Assembly (NCBI RefSeq): GCF_043235035.1 | Contig: NZ_JAZAQF010000028.1 | Coordinates: 227,245-291,244, forward strand | Reading direction: 5' to 3' | Length of the DNA: 64,000 bases | Source of the DNA: CACIAM-69d sp001698445 | GTDB taxonomy: Bacteria > Cyanobacteriota > Cyanobacteriia > CACIAM-69d | In this document: in pieces, positions 8,840 through 17,992 of the stretch | Layout: each line of letters opens with the position of its first letter | How positions within the stretch are numbered: the first letter of the stretch is position 1 | The notes under the pieces: model-generated | Seen by the model: only the letters and a program-made list of their open reading frames with translations | What the model was told of the DNA's origin: nothing | Database searches by the model: none | Translations under genes and position numbers: made by a program

Positions 8840-9016
8840 CGCCAGCATAGCAAACCTTTACCCAGTAAGCTCTGGGCAATCTGATCGCGCGAACTTGCTT
8901 GGAACATGATCTGCTTGCAACCATTTTTTAACCCAAAACACACCAAAGCCTTATGGTGACAAGATCGCGAACCTCCCAGAGAAACGCCCGGCGCTTGTGG
9001 TTCGCGCAGCTCATCG
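8840..9016 (-). promoter_or_regulatory. CRISPR leader region
   Basis: 177 bp between the cas2 stop and the first repeat in the direction of transcription. It contains an A/T-rich patch (around 8920-8950) and should hold the crRNA promoter and the spacer-integration signals. Assignment rests on position and array polarity. Confidence 0.65.
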
Positions 9017-9316
9017 CTAGATAATAAGTGGCTCATCAAAGTCAATGTACCGATCACGCCCAAATGACTCAACACAGTCTTCACGGTTACCAATCAATCG
9101 ATAGATTCGCAAACTATCAAGTTGCGGGTTGATGGTTTTGGTTAACTTGCTCCGAAAAATCTCATATTGAGCAAGATTAACTCGACATTCAAAGACTGAA
9201 AATTGAACGCGCTGTCCGTAGTCCTTGCAAATTTTAGCTACTTGCCTCAAACGACGACGACCTTCCTTCGTTTCAGTATTCACATCATAAGAAACTAGGA
9301 TGTTCAAGATACTCAT
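9017..9316 (-). CDS. cas2: CRISPR-associated protein Cas2
   Basis: 99 aa. The N-terminal strand ILNILVSYDVNTE carries the conserved Asp of the Cas2 ferredoxin-like fold, followed by GRRRLRQVAKICKDYGQRVQ and FSVFECRVN, as usual for type I-C Cas2. It forms the central dimer of the Cas1-Cas2 integrase that inserts new spacers at the leader end. It starts 7 nt after the cas1 stop, so the two are co-translated parts of one operon. Confidence 0.96.
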   Translation of the reverse strand: MSILNILVSYDVNTETKEGRRRLRQVAKICKDYGQRVQFSVFECRVNLAQYEIFRSKLTKTINPQLDSLRIYRLIGNREDCVESFGRDRYIDFDEPLII

Positions 9317-9323
9317 AAATCAA

Positions 9324-10355
9324 TTAACGAGGGACGAAAGGTGGATAATGTGGCAAATCACCCCGCAGGTATCTTGCTAATAATCGTGCTTGAATATGCG
9401 GAACCAACTCCCAAGGGACTGACTTCTGAAGAAAAGGGTGAGTTATTTCCTCGTGCTTTCGCTTTTCATAAGCTGTTAAGAATATTTTGCGAGCCGAATC
9501 GTTAAGATAGATCGCCCCACCTGGACGCTCAATGAAATCATCTGCTTTGATTTGGCCTAGGTTAATCATTTTAAAAACAAAGCGGTCAGCAAAGATGGAT
9601 CGAAGCTCCTCCATTAAATCAAGAGCCAAAGCCGGTCGCCCAGGGCGAAGAGCATGTAAAAATCCGATTTGCGGATCCAATCCAACACTTTCACAAGCTG
9701 CAACATACTCACGGGTTAGTAGTGTGTAAGTCAGAGATAGCAAAGAATTCATGGGATTTAAGGGCGGACGGCGAGAACGGGCTTCAAACTGAAAAAGATC
9801 CCGATCTCGTCGAATACCTCGATCAAAAGCCTCGAAGTAACAGCGAGCAGCAAAACCTTCCTGGCCTCGTAAAGCGTCAATGCTGGTTATGTTTGGTAAG
9901 GACTGAATGACTTGCTCGTGAGTCTTGGCAGCTTGTTGGAGGAATTTTCGATCCTCAGGGTCTTGGCTCTCGCGAGCTAGACGTAGCAAAAAATTACGTG
10001 AATTTTGAAATTTGCCAGCAATGAGACGACGCACAATCTGGATTTGAGTATCTGGATTGGAAGCCGCTTGGTGTTGTGCTTGACGAAGCAGTACGTTTCC
10101 TGATGTTGCACTGCTTAAGCGCCCCTGAAAACGACCATGCTCAGAGAGCCAAACAATGTCGCGACCGTCACTAGCACATCGATGAATCAAAAAGGGACTG
10201 ACCAGCACGTTTCCAAAAAGGACGATTCCCTCTAAATGGTGCAATGGAACTTGCAAGATCAATGATTTTTCAAACTCAATTTTGATGGTTTCACCTTCAA
10301 GGCGAGCATAAGCTCCTTGAATTTGAAGATAAAGAACGTTCTGAAGGGTTTTCAT
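9324..10355 (-). CDS. cas1: CRISPR-associated endonuclease Cas1 (type I-C)
   Basis: 343 aa, the usual I-C length. The N-terminal beta domain (about residues 1-95) is followed by the helical catalytic domain. Visible active-site blocks are GQEGFAARCYFEAF (first Glu), GFLHALRPGRPAL (His) and LALDLMEELR (acidic residues), which bind Mn2+/Mg2+. It is the integrase subunit for spacer acquisition. It lies 27 nt downstream of cas4, consistent with a cas4-cas1-cas2 adaptation unit. Confidence 0.97.
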   Translation of the reverse strand: MKTLQNVLYLQIQGAYARLEGETIKIEFEKSLILQVPLHHLEGIVLFGNVLVSPFLIHRCASDGRDIVWLSEHGRFQGRLSSATSGNVLLRQAQHQAASNPDTQIQIVRRLIAGKFQNSRNFLLRLARESQDPEDRKFLQQAAKTHEQVIQSLPNITSIDALRGQEGFAARCYFEAFDRGIRRDRDLFQFEARSRRPPLNPMNSLLSLTYTLLTREYVAACESVGLDPQIGFLHALRPGRPALALDLMEELRSIFADRFVFKMINLGQIKADDFIERPGGAIYLNDSARKIFLTAYEKRKHEEITHPFLQKSVPWELVPHIQARLLARYLRGDLPHYPPFVPR

Positions 10356-10382
10356 GGTTGATTTTCGGTTGTTTGTTTAGCA

Positions 10383-11027
10383 CTACTCTTCAGCACTACT
10401 TTCTGAGCTGAGATCAATTTCAAAGATCTTATGCCATTGGTATTTTTTTTGGCTAGGGTCAGTAATTTCTGGTAGACAAATTTCACGCAAAGAGCAATCC
10501 TGGCATCGACGATCATGTACAGCTTGAGGTAACTGACTGGTTGTGAACAATGAGCGAACTTGTTCGGCAGTCTCTAGAACTTGCTGTTTTAGTTGTTCTG
10601 TAATTCTTACTTCGCGTCTGCGCCGAGAGGCATGATGAAAAATTGCACCAAGCATAATTTGCTGTCCAAACATTTCTTCGAGACAAATTGCTTGGGCAGC
10701 GAGCTGAATTTCATCAGCCAATTTAGATTTTTTAGGGCCAGATTTATATTCAATAGGATAGGGAGGATGGTCTTCGCTGAATTCGACAGCATCGGCAGTT
10801 CCATAGAGCTTATGTTTTAAGGATCTTAACGATAGCTTACGTTCAACTCGTAAGCCATCCTCTAGAACTTCGCTGGTCGGCTCATCAACTCTTTGATGAA
10901 TTTGGTGACCACGGACAGTAAAGAGATTATCCTCAAAAGTCTGTTCAACATGAATGAGCGCACATTGCCTGGGGCAGAAGATGAAGTGCTGCAAAGCACT
11001 GAGCATGACGAAACCATCTTCATCCAT
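10383..11027 (-). CDS. cas4: CRISPR-associated Cas4 exonuclease
   Basis: 214 aa. The RecB-like nuclease core shows GTADAVEF and YPIEYKSG (Asp, Glu and Lys of the PD-(D/E)XK site). Four Fe-S cysteines are present: one in FIFCPRQC near the N-terminus and the C-terminal RRCQDCSLREIC cluster. In type I-C, Cas4 trims prespacers and helps select the PAM. It is separated from cas7 by 98 bp containing a strong hairpin. Confidence 0.96.
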   Translation of the reverse strand: MDEDGFVMLSALQHFIFCPRQCALIHVEQTFEDNLFTVRGHQIHQRVDEPTSEVLEDGLRVERKLSLRSLKHKLYGTADAVEFSEDHPPYPIEYKSGPKKSKLADEIQLAAQAICLEEMFGQQIMLGAIFHHASRRRREVRITEQLKQQVLETAEQVRSLFTTSQLPQAVHDRRCQDCSLREICLPEITDPSQKKYQWHKIFEIDLSSESSAEE

Positions 11028-11081
11028 GATTAGAGATCCTAGGGTTTACGAACTGACCTGAACCAAAAGATAAGAAAATGT

Positions 11082-11115
11082 GCGGAAGCCAACTAGGTTG
11101 AGAGTTGGCTTCCGC
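11082..11115 (-). terminator. Hairpin between cas7 and cas4 (terminator or attenuator)
   Basis: A perfect 13-bp inverted repeat (11082-11094 with 11103-11115) has an 8-nt loop. Read on the minus strand it lies 10 bp after the cas7 stop and is followed by ACATTTTCTTATCTTTT. This fits an intrinsic, possibly partial terminator separating the interference genes from the adaptation genes. It could also stabilise the 3' end of the cas7 mRNA. Confidence 0.7.
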
Positions 11116-11125
11116 CAAGGACTAA

Positions 11126-12277
11126 TTAGCCTTCAATCAACTTGGTTAGGATGACTCCTTGGGGCCAATTTGTTTCGTCTAGTTCAATGACGTAGTGATC
11201 GAACGATCGCGGTGTATCAACCTCAGGACGCTTTTGCACCAAAATGCGATCGAACAATTTGTGGGCTGGTGCATTACCCAATGGATTTTCATGGGAAAAG
11301 ATATATAACCCACGCACAGCCATTAGCCCGCGACTAGCCGATCGATCCACCACTTCAAACATTCCTTGAACCGCTTCCCAAAACAGTTCCAAATCCCGAT
11401 CGGTCACACCGGTTTGCTTGGCCAAAGGAGCCGAAAAGAAGCCATAGCCTCGATATAGACCGTAAGAGATTTTGGTTTTGCGCCCGATCGTTTGTAGCTT
11501 TTCACGATCTTTGGCATTGGTAACTGCCATTCGCGTGATTGCCAAATCTTCTGGAAAAACCGGGTCAATTGACCGAGAAAAGGTTAATTGCATGGGCCCA
11601 CGAACCTGACCAGCATTCAGTCCGCTGCTCATCACTGCCCCAAACATTCGCACATCAAAGAAATTGGCGCACATCCAATCTCTAGCTTGTTTGGCATGAT
11701 CTCGGTTCTTGTTAGGTTCCCCTGCTTGCTTCACCAAAGCCTCTAGAAGAGAACTGATTTTATTCCAGCCAGCTAAGGAATCCTTGAGGAGTTGTTTCTG
11801 ATCATTCCACTCTTTTTTGAGCAAGGTTCCATCATACTTCAACACAGAAGTGATGTTTTCGGGGTTATCGTCATCGGAATCTTCAAAGTGAAACTCATCT
11901 GGCAATGGTGACTCAAGATTGCGCAGAATTTGGAGTTGTTCCAAATTTTTCACAGGACAAGAGACTGAGTTCCCTACTGACAACCCCAGCTCTTGATAAG
12001 CTTCGCGAATTTGGTCATTCAAAACGCTATGATGCTTGACAAAAAGTTTAAGCCGCCTTGCTTCTTCACTATTTTCTGCCATCAGATCGCCATAGGTAGC
12101 AATCCAGTTGCGAATCTTGCGTTTTAAGCAAACATCCGTCACCAAACCATGCATGGTTTCCATATCAACCCGTGGAAGATTGCCACCATCTGGATCGCCG
12201 TTGGGATTTCCATCCAACACATCAAACAACAGCACAAAATCGTGGCGACGCTGGGCATTAGTGTGAATTGCAGACAT
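11126..12277 (-). CDS. cas7: Type I-C Cascade backbone protein Cas7 (Csd2)
   Basis: 383 aa. The N-terminus (FVLLFDVLDGNPNGDPDGGNLPR) is the hallmark of Csd2/Cas7c proteins, and the RRM-like core follows. It forms the filament that covers the crRNA spacer. GGAG lies 8 nt before the ATG at 12277. It starts 70 nt after cas8c. Confidence 0.96.
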   Translation of the reverse strand: MSAIHTNAQRRHDFVLLFDVLDGNPNGDPDGGNLPRVDMETMHGLVTDVCLKRKIRNWIATYGDLMAENSEEARRLKLFVKHHSVLNDQIREAYQELGLSVGNSVSCPVKNLEQLQILRNLESPLPDEFHFEDSDDDNPENITSVLKYDGTLLKKEWNDQKQLLKDSLAGWNKISSLLEALVKQAGEPNKNRDHAKQARDWMCANFFDVRMFGAVMSSGLNAGQVRGPMQLTFSRSIDPVFPEDLAITRMAVTNAKDREKLQTIGRKTKISYGLYRGYGFFSAPLAKQTGVTDRDLELFWEAVQGMFEVVDRSASRGLMAVRGLYIFSHENPLGNAPAHKLFDRILVQKRPEVDTPRSFDHYVIELDETNWPQGVILTKLIEG

Positions 12278-12347
12278 GATTAAGCTCCAGAAAATTAATT
12301 CAAGTGATCAAGCAAGCAGCATGACTGGGCGCTAGCAATAGGCTTGG

Positions 12348-12791
12348 CTAAGCGGAATTAGCAGCTCGATCGCGAATTTGCTGGCGGTTGTGTGCTTGTT
12401 GGTGGTAATAGCCAATGGCGAAAATAGCTTGCTGCTGCATCGAAAGGCGACTGGGCAAATTGGGTAGGTCATGATCGGGAATTTTGCTAAGAATTTCCTC
12501 CAACTCCTCTTGAAACCGGTTGTGAAGACCCGGTTTTTCCTTGCGAAGTTTGGATAGATTGGCTTGAGCTTTGCCAATGATTTTTCCCAGAAGATAGCAA
12601 GGGCTGATGGACATGGAGCCATAGTATCGATCGGCGATCGGGGCATTAACCTTGCCCAAGGCGGCATACTGAATCCTGTCAACTTGCGCCAACAGGCGAC
12701 CAGCATGGTAGGCGAGGCGATCGCCCAATTGTTCGTCTTGAAATTGCGGATTGCGAGTTAGGCTTTCCATCGCATTTTGAGGCTCATTCAT
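12348..12791 (-). CDS. cas11c: Probable internal Cas11c small subunit translated within cas8c
   Basis: An in-frame ATG at 12789-12791 (codon 458 of cas8c) is preceded by GGAAGGA (12801-12807), 9 nt upstream, a better ribosome site than that of cas8c itself. The product would be 147 aa (MNEPQNAMESL... to the shared stop) and mostly helical. Type I-C systems are known to make Cas11 from an internal start near the 3' end of cas8c. Position, frame and ribosome site are seen in the sequence; expression is inferred. Confidence 0.7.
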   Translation of the reverse strand: MNEPQNAMESLTRNPQFQDEQLGDRLAYHAGRLLAQVDRIQYAALGKVNAPIADRYYGSMSISPCYLLGKIIGKAQANLSKLRKEKPGLHNRFQEELEEILSKIPDHDLPNLPSRLSMQQQAIFAIGYYHQQAHNRQQIRDRAANSA

Positions 12792-14162
12792 ATTGATTTT
12801 TCCTTCCAAGGTCAGAATTAGCTTGAGCAAAGCAGCCCTTGTGTGGGTGATGCTGCCCCCTTCGACTCGGATTCGCCGCAGGAGGCGATCGAGTAAGTCA
12901 GCAGGCAATGGCCGCCCTTCAATAGCCGCCAAAAACAGCGCTGTTGGAGTTCGGGACAACATGTCCTTTGGCTCGCGATAAGCACAAGCGGCCAATTCAT
13001 AGAGTCCAAAAAATTCGCGATCTTCCTCATAGAGCGAGTCAATTTTTTGCCCCTGAAACCAAATTTTCAGGTTGTGATTGACTGACTCGATCGTCACATC
13101 GATCCAACTACGAATGACCGCCCTGGCATTGTTGGCAGTGAGCGCAATTGCAAAAAAACGTTGAGCGAGGGCTGCACTTGTCTTTTCGCTGATTTCCTGA
13201 GCAGTCATTGGTGATTTCAGTAGATTCTGAATTCTTTTTGAATTCAATGGATCACGCGGCTTGCTCAAGATCTTCAAATCAACTGCTTCAGCACCCTGTT
13301 GCACCCACCAAACATAGACACTATCCCCAATGCGAAGACTGTCGTTTTCACTGGCAAGAAGGGCGTTCAGCGCCTTGGCAAACCCTTCCGCTGCTGGTCG
13401 CGAAATGGGAGAAGTCAGGGAATTTGCCAGCCCGAAGGATTCAAAGGCAACGGAATTTGCAGAAACCAAAGCTGTTCCTGAAGGTTGTCCATTGGGAAGA
13501 CCTTTAATAAAAAAAGGTAATCGTTGTTCCAATGGGCCATAGGTTCCGGTCACCAAACACCAACCCATGGGACGTTCTTGGCTATCTGATGCTGTTTCAC
13601 CAGATGTGTAAGCAGCCCAAAATTGTTGAACTTTTTCTAGATTTGCCTTGTTTTCTGCGGAAATGAGCGCGGGGGCATCGGAAAAATGAACTCGAAAGGT
13701 GACAACTTCACTGGCATCAAACTCAGAAGGAAGCTGCAAATTGGGTGCAAATTGCGATCGCTGTTGAACAGGATCCCAACTTTCCAAAAATTTCAAAATG
13801 GCTTCTACAGCGAGTTCTTGAGTTGCACTAAAACAGTTGGCAACTAGGTCTTTGAACTGCCGATGGCATTCGGCAACACGCTCTGGCTTAGAGGTCGATC
13901 GGGCGGCTCCCAGGACATACTCCCCCGTATCTGCCAACAGCTTGGGCTGAATGCCTACTGTGCGGCCAACGTGGGGAACAATAATTTTCTTGCCTCGTTT
14001 TTTCCCCTTTCGTGACTCCTCGACCATTGGAGTCATCAGGCTTGTTCCGATCGGTCTTCCTTGTTGATCAATTTCAATCAGCCAACTGACTGGCGAAAAA
14101 CCATACATTGATGGTGTTTCATCAATTCGGGTTGCCAGCTTAGCCAACTCGCTCAGGAGCAT
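12348..14162 (-). CDS. cas8c: Type I-C large subunit Cas8c (Csd1)
   Basis: 604 aa. The N-terminus (LLSELAKLATRI, then YGFSPVSWLIEID) and the middle region with GESNDSLRIGDSVYVWW-like blocks are typical of Csd1. It recognises the PAM and recruits Cas3. The last 147 residues form a helical bundle equivalent to the small subunit, and an internal start for that segment is annotated separately. Neighbour cas5c ends 9 nt upstream. Confidence 0.95.
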   Translation of the reverse strand: MLLSELAKLATRIDETPSMYGFSPVSWLIEIDQQGRPIGTSLMTPMVEESRKGKKRGKKIIVPHVGRTVGIQPKLLADTGEYVLGAARSTSKPERVAECHRQFKDLVANCFSATQELAVEAILKFLESWDPVQQRSQFAPNLQLPSEFDASEVVTFRVHFSDAPALISAENKANLEKVQQFWAAYTSGETASDSQERPMGWCLVTGTYGPLEQRLPFFIKGLPNGQPSGTALVSANSVAFESFGLANSLTSPISRPAAEGFAKALNALLASENDSLRIGDSVYVWWVQQGAEAVDLKILSKPRDPLNSKRIQNLLKSPMTAQEISEKTSAALAQRFFAIALTANNARAVIRSWIDVTIESVNHNLKIWFQGQKIDSLYEEDREFFGLYELAACAYREPKDMLSRTPTALFLAAIEGRPLPADLLDRLLRRIRVEGGSITHTRAALLKLILTLEGKINMNEPQNAMESLTRNPQFQDEQLGDRLAYHAGRLLAQVDRIQYAALGKVNAPIADRYYGSMSISPCYLLGKIIGKAQANLSKLRKEKPGLHNRFQEELEEILSKIPDHDLPNLPSRLSMQQQAIFAIGYYHQQAHNRQQIRDRAANSA

Positions 14163-14171
14163 AAGCGCCTC

Positions 14172-14891
14172 CTAGGATAAGGGTTGTTCAGGAATGGTCA
14201 GCACACCTTGTTTTAAAGAAGCCCGAAAAAAACGAGGACGAGCCTGAGCCGTAACGATTCGATCGCCCGATTGATCTCGTTTTCGATAGCTAACCGGCCC
14301 CTTCGGTTGCTCTTGAAATTCCACGTCATACAACATCAAACCCAGTTCACGATTGAGACTGGGATCTGCACAATCAGCAGGGTGATCAGGATTTGGCTTC
14401 TCAAAGAATGCTGAAAATTCCCTCGTTCCCAAATAGGGTTGATGGTGACACTGGCCTCGCTCAATTCGCCTCTGGAACTGATCGCGATATTTGGCCACAT
14501 CAGCGGCTGCATGGGGCAAAACTTCAATATCCAAATCAACCACATAGGCCACATCTTGCAAACAAAGGGTGTGCCTTTGGGCCCGATCGTCATCGGCAAA
14601 ATAGGATCCTTCGCCTTTTTTAGCCCAACCTTGGGCAGTGGCAAACACTTGGCGACTATTCACCTCATTGCGCCAAATTGAAAAGTATTTGATGGGCTTC
14701 AGAACATGAATTTCGCGAATTTTATAGCGCATTTCTGGCTTCCAGAAAATGGCTTCGCAGGCTCCCCGCATTGCACTTGGGGTGGGCACATCATAGGAAA
14801 TGCGTTCTACTTTGAACTCAGGGCGCGTAAAGCAAGCATAGGGCGCGGTAAATTTCACCCTCAATGAATTTAGGCTGTTCATAATCTCCAT
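14172..14891 (-). CDS. cas5c: Type I-C Cas5c (Cas5d) crRNA-processing endoribonuclease
   Basis: 239 aa. The N-terminal RRM core reads LRVKFTAPYACFTRPEFKVE, followed by SYDVPTPSAMRGACEAIFWKPEM, as in Cas5c/d proteins. Type I-C lacks Cas6, so this protein cuts the repeat RNA and holds the 5' handle. The start is either the ATG at 14891 or the ATG three codons in. It starts 44 nt after the cas3 stop. Confidence 0.94.
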   Translation of the reverse strand: MEIMNSLNSLRVKFTAPYACFTRPEFKVERISYDVPTPSAMRGACEAIFWKPEMRYKIREIHVLKPIKYFSIWRNEVNSRQVFATAQGWAKKGEGSYFADDDRAQRHTLCLQDVAYVVDLDIEVLPHAAADVAKYRDQFQRRIERGQCHHQPYLGTREFSAFFEKPNPDHPADCADPSLNRELGLMLYDVEFQEQPKGPVSYRKRDQSGDRIVTAQARPRFFRASLKQGVLTIPEQPLS

Positions 14892-14935
14892 GCTGGAAAG
14901 TCAGTGGATTTTTGATTAACCAACTTGATAGCAAA

Positions 14936-17299
14936 CTAAGGAATAAAGTCGGCTGGGTCGTATTGGATAGGTTGGCCATTGATCTCAATTCCGTAAAGTT
15001 GCCGATCGTAGCCCCCTTCCCAAACCCACAGCCCAGGGACAACCTCGCGGCGGCAATGGGCTGATTGGTTAAATTCGTCGCTGCGCAGGTTCACCATGTA
15101 GGGCTGGAGCGCATCGCGATCGCCCCTGTTGAGGGAACCGGAGCGCTCAATTTTTTGAATCAGGTTGTTGGCGCGATCGTCGTACTGAACCACCACGGGC
15201 ACGGTCTCATCTTTCATCAACGAAAATTGCTCGGCTACTTCGGCATAGCTCCAACTTTCTCGGCTGTTCTGGATCTGTTGACCTCGATCGCGCCCAACCG
15301 TTTGGTACAGATTCTGAAAGTACTGCTCAAAGGTTTTGGGGTCGTGTAAGGCTTGATTCACACGATCGGTCTGAAGATTCTGAAGATAGCGATTGGCCGT
15401 ACCAACGGCGGTTTCGTAGCTGCCATTGGGTAACCGGCCCTCTTGGGGAGAGAAAATCACCACTTGTCCCAAAATTGGCTCGCCTGACTGATCACAAAGA
15501 TTGCCCTCTCGGTTGCAGCGGCCGGCCGCTTGCACAACGCGATCAAGCGGCCCCTCAGCCCGATAGACCAGCGGAAAATCAATATCCACCCCCGCCTCCA
15601 CCACTTGAGTAGCCACCAGCAAGCAAGGCAGCCCTGCCCGCAGGCGATCGCGCACTTGGGCTAACACCTGGCGACGATGGGCCCCACAAAGCAAGGTGGA
15701 GAGGTGAAAGAGCGCCTCGCGGGGCCAGCCAGCGCCTTGCAACGCAGCCACGACATCCAAAGCGTTGCGGCGTGTATTCAAAACGATGAGTGCTTGGTTT
15801 GCCTGCCGGTTTTGCAAATCCGTCACTAAATCCGCCCAAGACCAAGATTTCGGCGGCACAACATAGTTCACCCGTTGCAACTGTTGAAAATGGGCTTTGG
15901 CCAGTTCCGGGGGCACAATATCCCGCACTTGGTCGGTGGCAAATCCTTGAAGATAGGCATTTTGACCGGCGAGGGCGGGTTGGGTGGCCGTGCAAAGCAC
16001 CACCGTCACGCCATAGCGGGTGACCAACTCACGCAGCACACAAAGAATCGGATCCAACAGCTCGATCGGGAGGGTTTGCACCTCATCCAGCACAATCACG
16101 CTGTTGATTAGGTTGTGTAATTTGCGGCAACGACTCGGCCGATTGGCAAACAAACTATCGAACAGTTGCACCGTTGTGGTCACAATCAAGGGAGCATCCC
16201 AGTTTTGGGCAATTAACCGGGCCCGAGCAAAGGCCTGGCGAGCATCCTCGGCGCGATCGTCACCACGCATTACAGATTCGTTTTCGTTTTTGGAAGGTGC
16301 TTCTTGCCAAACAGCGCTGTGGTGTTCCAAAACCGCCTCGGGGCCCAGTTCAGCTTGAAACAAATCGCGATAGACATTGACGGTCTGTTCAATGATGCTG
16401 GTGTAGGGCACAGCAAAGATGACACGCGATCGCCCATGGGCCACCGCATGGTCAAGGGCAAACCGCAGGCCGCTCAGAGTCTTGCCGCCGCCCGTAGGGA
16501 CACAGAGCCGAAACACACCCGGCGGTTGTTTCGCCGCTTGCCGACAAAGTTGATAGATTTCAGCTCGAAGGCAATTGAGGGGAGATTGGGGATTTTTTAA
16601 GGGTTTCAGGACTTTTTGGGCATAGGCACGCTCAAAGGTCAATTGCAATTGGGCGATTGTGATTCCCAAGTGGCGCTGGCTCGATTCTGTGGGCTTAAAG
16701 TGCTGCTCCGTATCCAAATAGTCCGCATCAACCAAGCAAGAAAACAGAAACCGCCAAAAAACTTCCTGTTGGTAACAATCATCGGTTTCTGCCGGAGCAT
16801 AATCAGTTAAGTCCTGATCTGGCTCCAATTCAATATCGGTTTTTTCCGCTTCCCGCAAGACCGCTTGATAGGCCTGTTCAGTTTTGGCCCTATGGTTACC
16901 GGCTAGCTTGCTGTCCATATCTGCCAAGTCAGGAATACCGGCATGATGACCAAAAATGATCATGGCCAGTTTGCAGCCCAGCTTGTCGGGAAGTTGCTGC
17001 TTTGCTAACTTTGCACCATAGACTGCGTGGGGAACAGACTTGGGCGCTGGGCTGTCTCGTCCACGTCGGGTTGCCTGGTGACAGTGATAGAGATACTCCT
17101 GAAACTTAGGGTTATATTTGCCCAGGTCATGCCAAAGGCCAGCGTAGTAACCTAGGCGATCGGCTCCTAGGGGGGCGGCAAATTGTGCGGTTAAGCGAGC
17201 CACTTGCTGCAAATGATCGCGCAGGCTATGCCATCGATCGGAATCTTGGGGCGGCGTATGGGATACCGGTTCCTGGGGACGGGGGTATGAATTGCCCAT
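14936..17299 (-). CDS. cas3: CRISPR-associated nuclease-helicase Cas3 (type I-C)
   Basis: 787 aa. An N-terminal HD nuclease domain (GLWHDLGKYNPKF near residue 50, FGHHAGIPD near 125) is fused to a superfamily 2 helicase: CVPTGGGKTLSGLR (Walker A), VIVLDEVQTLP (motif II), VLCTATQPA (motif III) and QAAGRCNREG (motif VI). It degrades target DNA after Cascade binding. It is the first gene of the operon; the promoter should lie in the A/T-rich 17300-17500 region. Confidence 0.97.
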   Translation of the reverse strand: MGNSYPRPQEPVSHTPPQDSDRWHSLRDHLQQVARLTAQFAAPLGADRLGYYAGLWHDLGKYNPKFQEYLYHCHQATRRGRDSPAPKSVPHAVYGAKLAKQQLPDKLGCKLAMIIFGHHAGIPDLADMDSKLAGNHRAKTEQAYQAVLREAEKTDIELEPDQDLTDYAPAETDDCYQQEVFWRFLFSCLVDADYLDTEQHFKPTESSQRHLGITIAQLQLTFERAYAQKVLKPLKNPQSPLNCLRAEIYQLCRQAAKQPPGVFRLCVPTGGGKTLSGLRFALDHAVAHGRSRVIFAVPYTSIIEQTVNVYRDLFQAELGPEAVLEHHSAVWQEAPSKNENESVMRGDDRAEDARQAFARARLIAQNWDAPLIVTTTVQLFDSLFANRPSRCRKLHNLINSVIVLDEVQTLPIELLDPILCVLRELVTRYGVTVVLCTATQPALAGQNAYLQGFATDQVRDIVPPELAKAHFQQLQRVNYVVPPKSWSWADLVTDLQNRQANQALIVLNTRRNALDVVAALQGAGWPREALFHLSTLLCGAHRRQVLAQVRDRLRAGLPCLLVATQVVEAGVDIDFPLVYRAEGPLDRVVQAAGRCNREGNLCDQSGEPILGQVVIFSPQEGRLPNGSYETAVGTANRYLQNLQTDRVNQALHDPKTFEQYFQNLYQTVGRDRGQQIQNSRESWSYAEVAEQFSLMKDETVPVVVQYDDRANNLIQKIERSGSLNRGDRDALQPYMVNLRSDEFNQSAHCRREVVPGLWVWEGGYDRQLYGIEINGQPIQYDPADFIP

Positions 17300-17715
17300 G
17301 CTCAGCGTGATGCCTTAGGGGCATGATCAGCAACAATTGATCATTATGTCCCTAGGAATTTGGGTTTTAGTGAAATTAATGAAATTAGTACAATTATTAA
17401 TTTCTATACATAAAATTAATTTCTATACATAAAATATCTGCCAAATATTGACCAGATATCTGCCAGGCATCTATAAAATTTTTGTGAAAACTTTCGTCAC
17501 CAACCAAATATAGATAGCAACACAGGACTTGAGCAATAGTTAGTAGCAGCGCGACAGGCTCAAGGCGTTGGGTCAAGGTTTCGGAGTCAGTCGCGATGAC
17601 AACACCCCCTAAGCCTCTAGCTGTCTGGAAGCTAATTCGTAAAGAAAAGCCAAAAACACCCGGGCGGGGCTGAATGCAATTTTAGGCTAGAGCTACCCGC
17701 AGCTTCAGCCTGCTT
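17300..17715. other. A/T-rich intergenic region upstream of cas3
   Basis: This stretch holds the presumed cas operon promoter. 17318-17345 has a palindromic patch (TGATCAGCAACAATTGATCA), and 17385-17440 has repeated ATACATAAAAT words. A 25-codon frame at 17597-17674 has no recognisable product. No convincing gene is present. Confidence 0.5.
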
Positions 17716-17835
17716 ATGAGTCGTTTACCCATCATTGCTAAACCCACCTGCAAAGCCTATCCCAGCGATTGGAGCGACAGTGAGTGGGTGATCTTTCAAC
17801 CACTGCTACCCGCCCCCAGAGGCTCAGGATTATGA
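17716..17835 (+). pseudogene. IS5-family transposase N-terminal remnant
   Basis: A 39-codon frame contains YPSDWSDSEWVIFQPLLPAP, the usual N-terminal segment of IS5-family (DUF4096-type) transposases. It stops at TGA 17833-17835 and the rest of the transposase is missing. It looks like the debris of an insertion next to the cas operon. Confidence 0.75.
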
Positions 17836-17923
17836 GTTGTATTTAGAAACGAGTGAAGGGATGATCTACGACTATTTAATGCTTAAGGTATTTGATAGTG
17901 GGATGATTATCTACCTTGATTAA
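17828..17923 (+). pseudogene. Possible C-terminal fragment of an unidentified gene
   Basis: Immediately after the transposase remnant, in another frame, 31 codons (DYELYLETSEGMIYDYLMLK and so on) run to a TAA. The amino-acid composition looks coding and there is no start codon, so it may be the tail of a gene broken at the same junction. The family is not recognised. Confidence 0.3.
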
Positions 17924-17992
17924 TCAATAACTTGTTTATAAATCAGCTCTTAAAACTGAAACAGACCCCCTATAGCCACGGCCCGAAACGTC

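Noticed and set aside
8281..8909. Open frames of up to 189 codons on the plus strand across 8281-8909
   Set aside because: They are translations of the 37-bp CRISPR repeats and spacers; the repetitive protein is an artefact.
17597..17674. 25-codon frame starting MTTPPKPLAVWKLIRKEK
   Set aside because: Very short, no ribosome site, no homologue I know; within transposon-scarred DNA.
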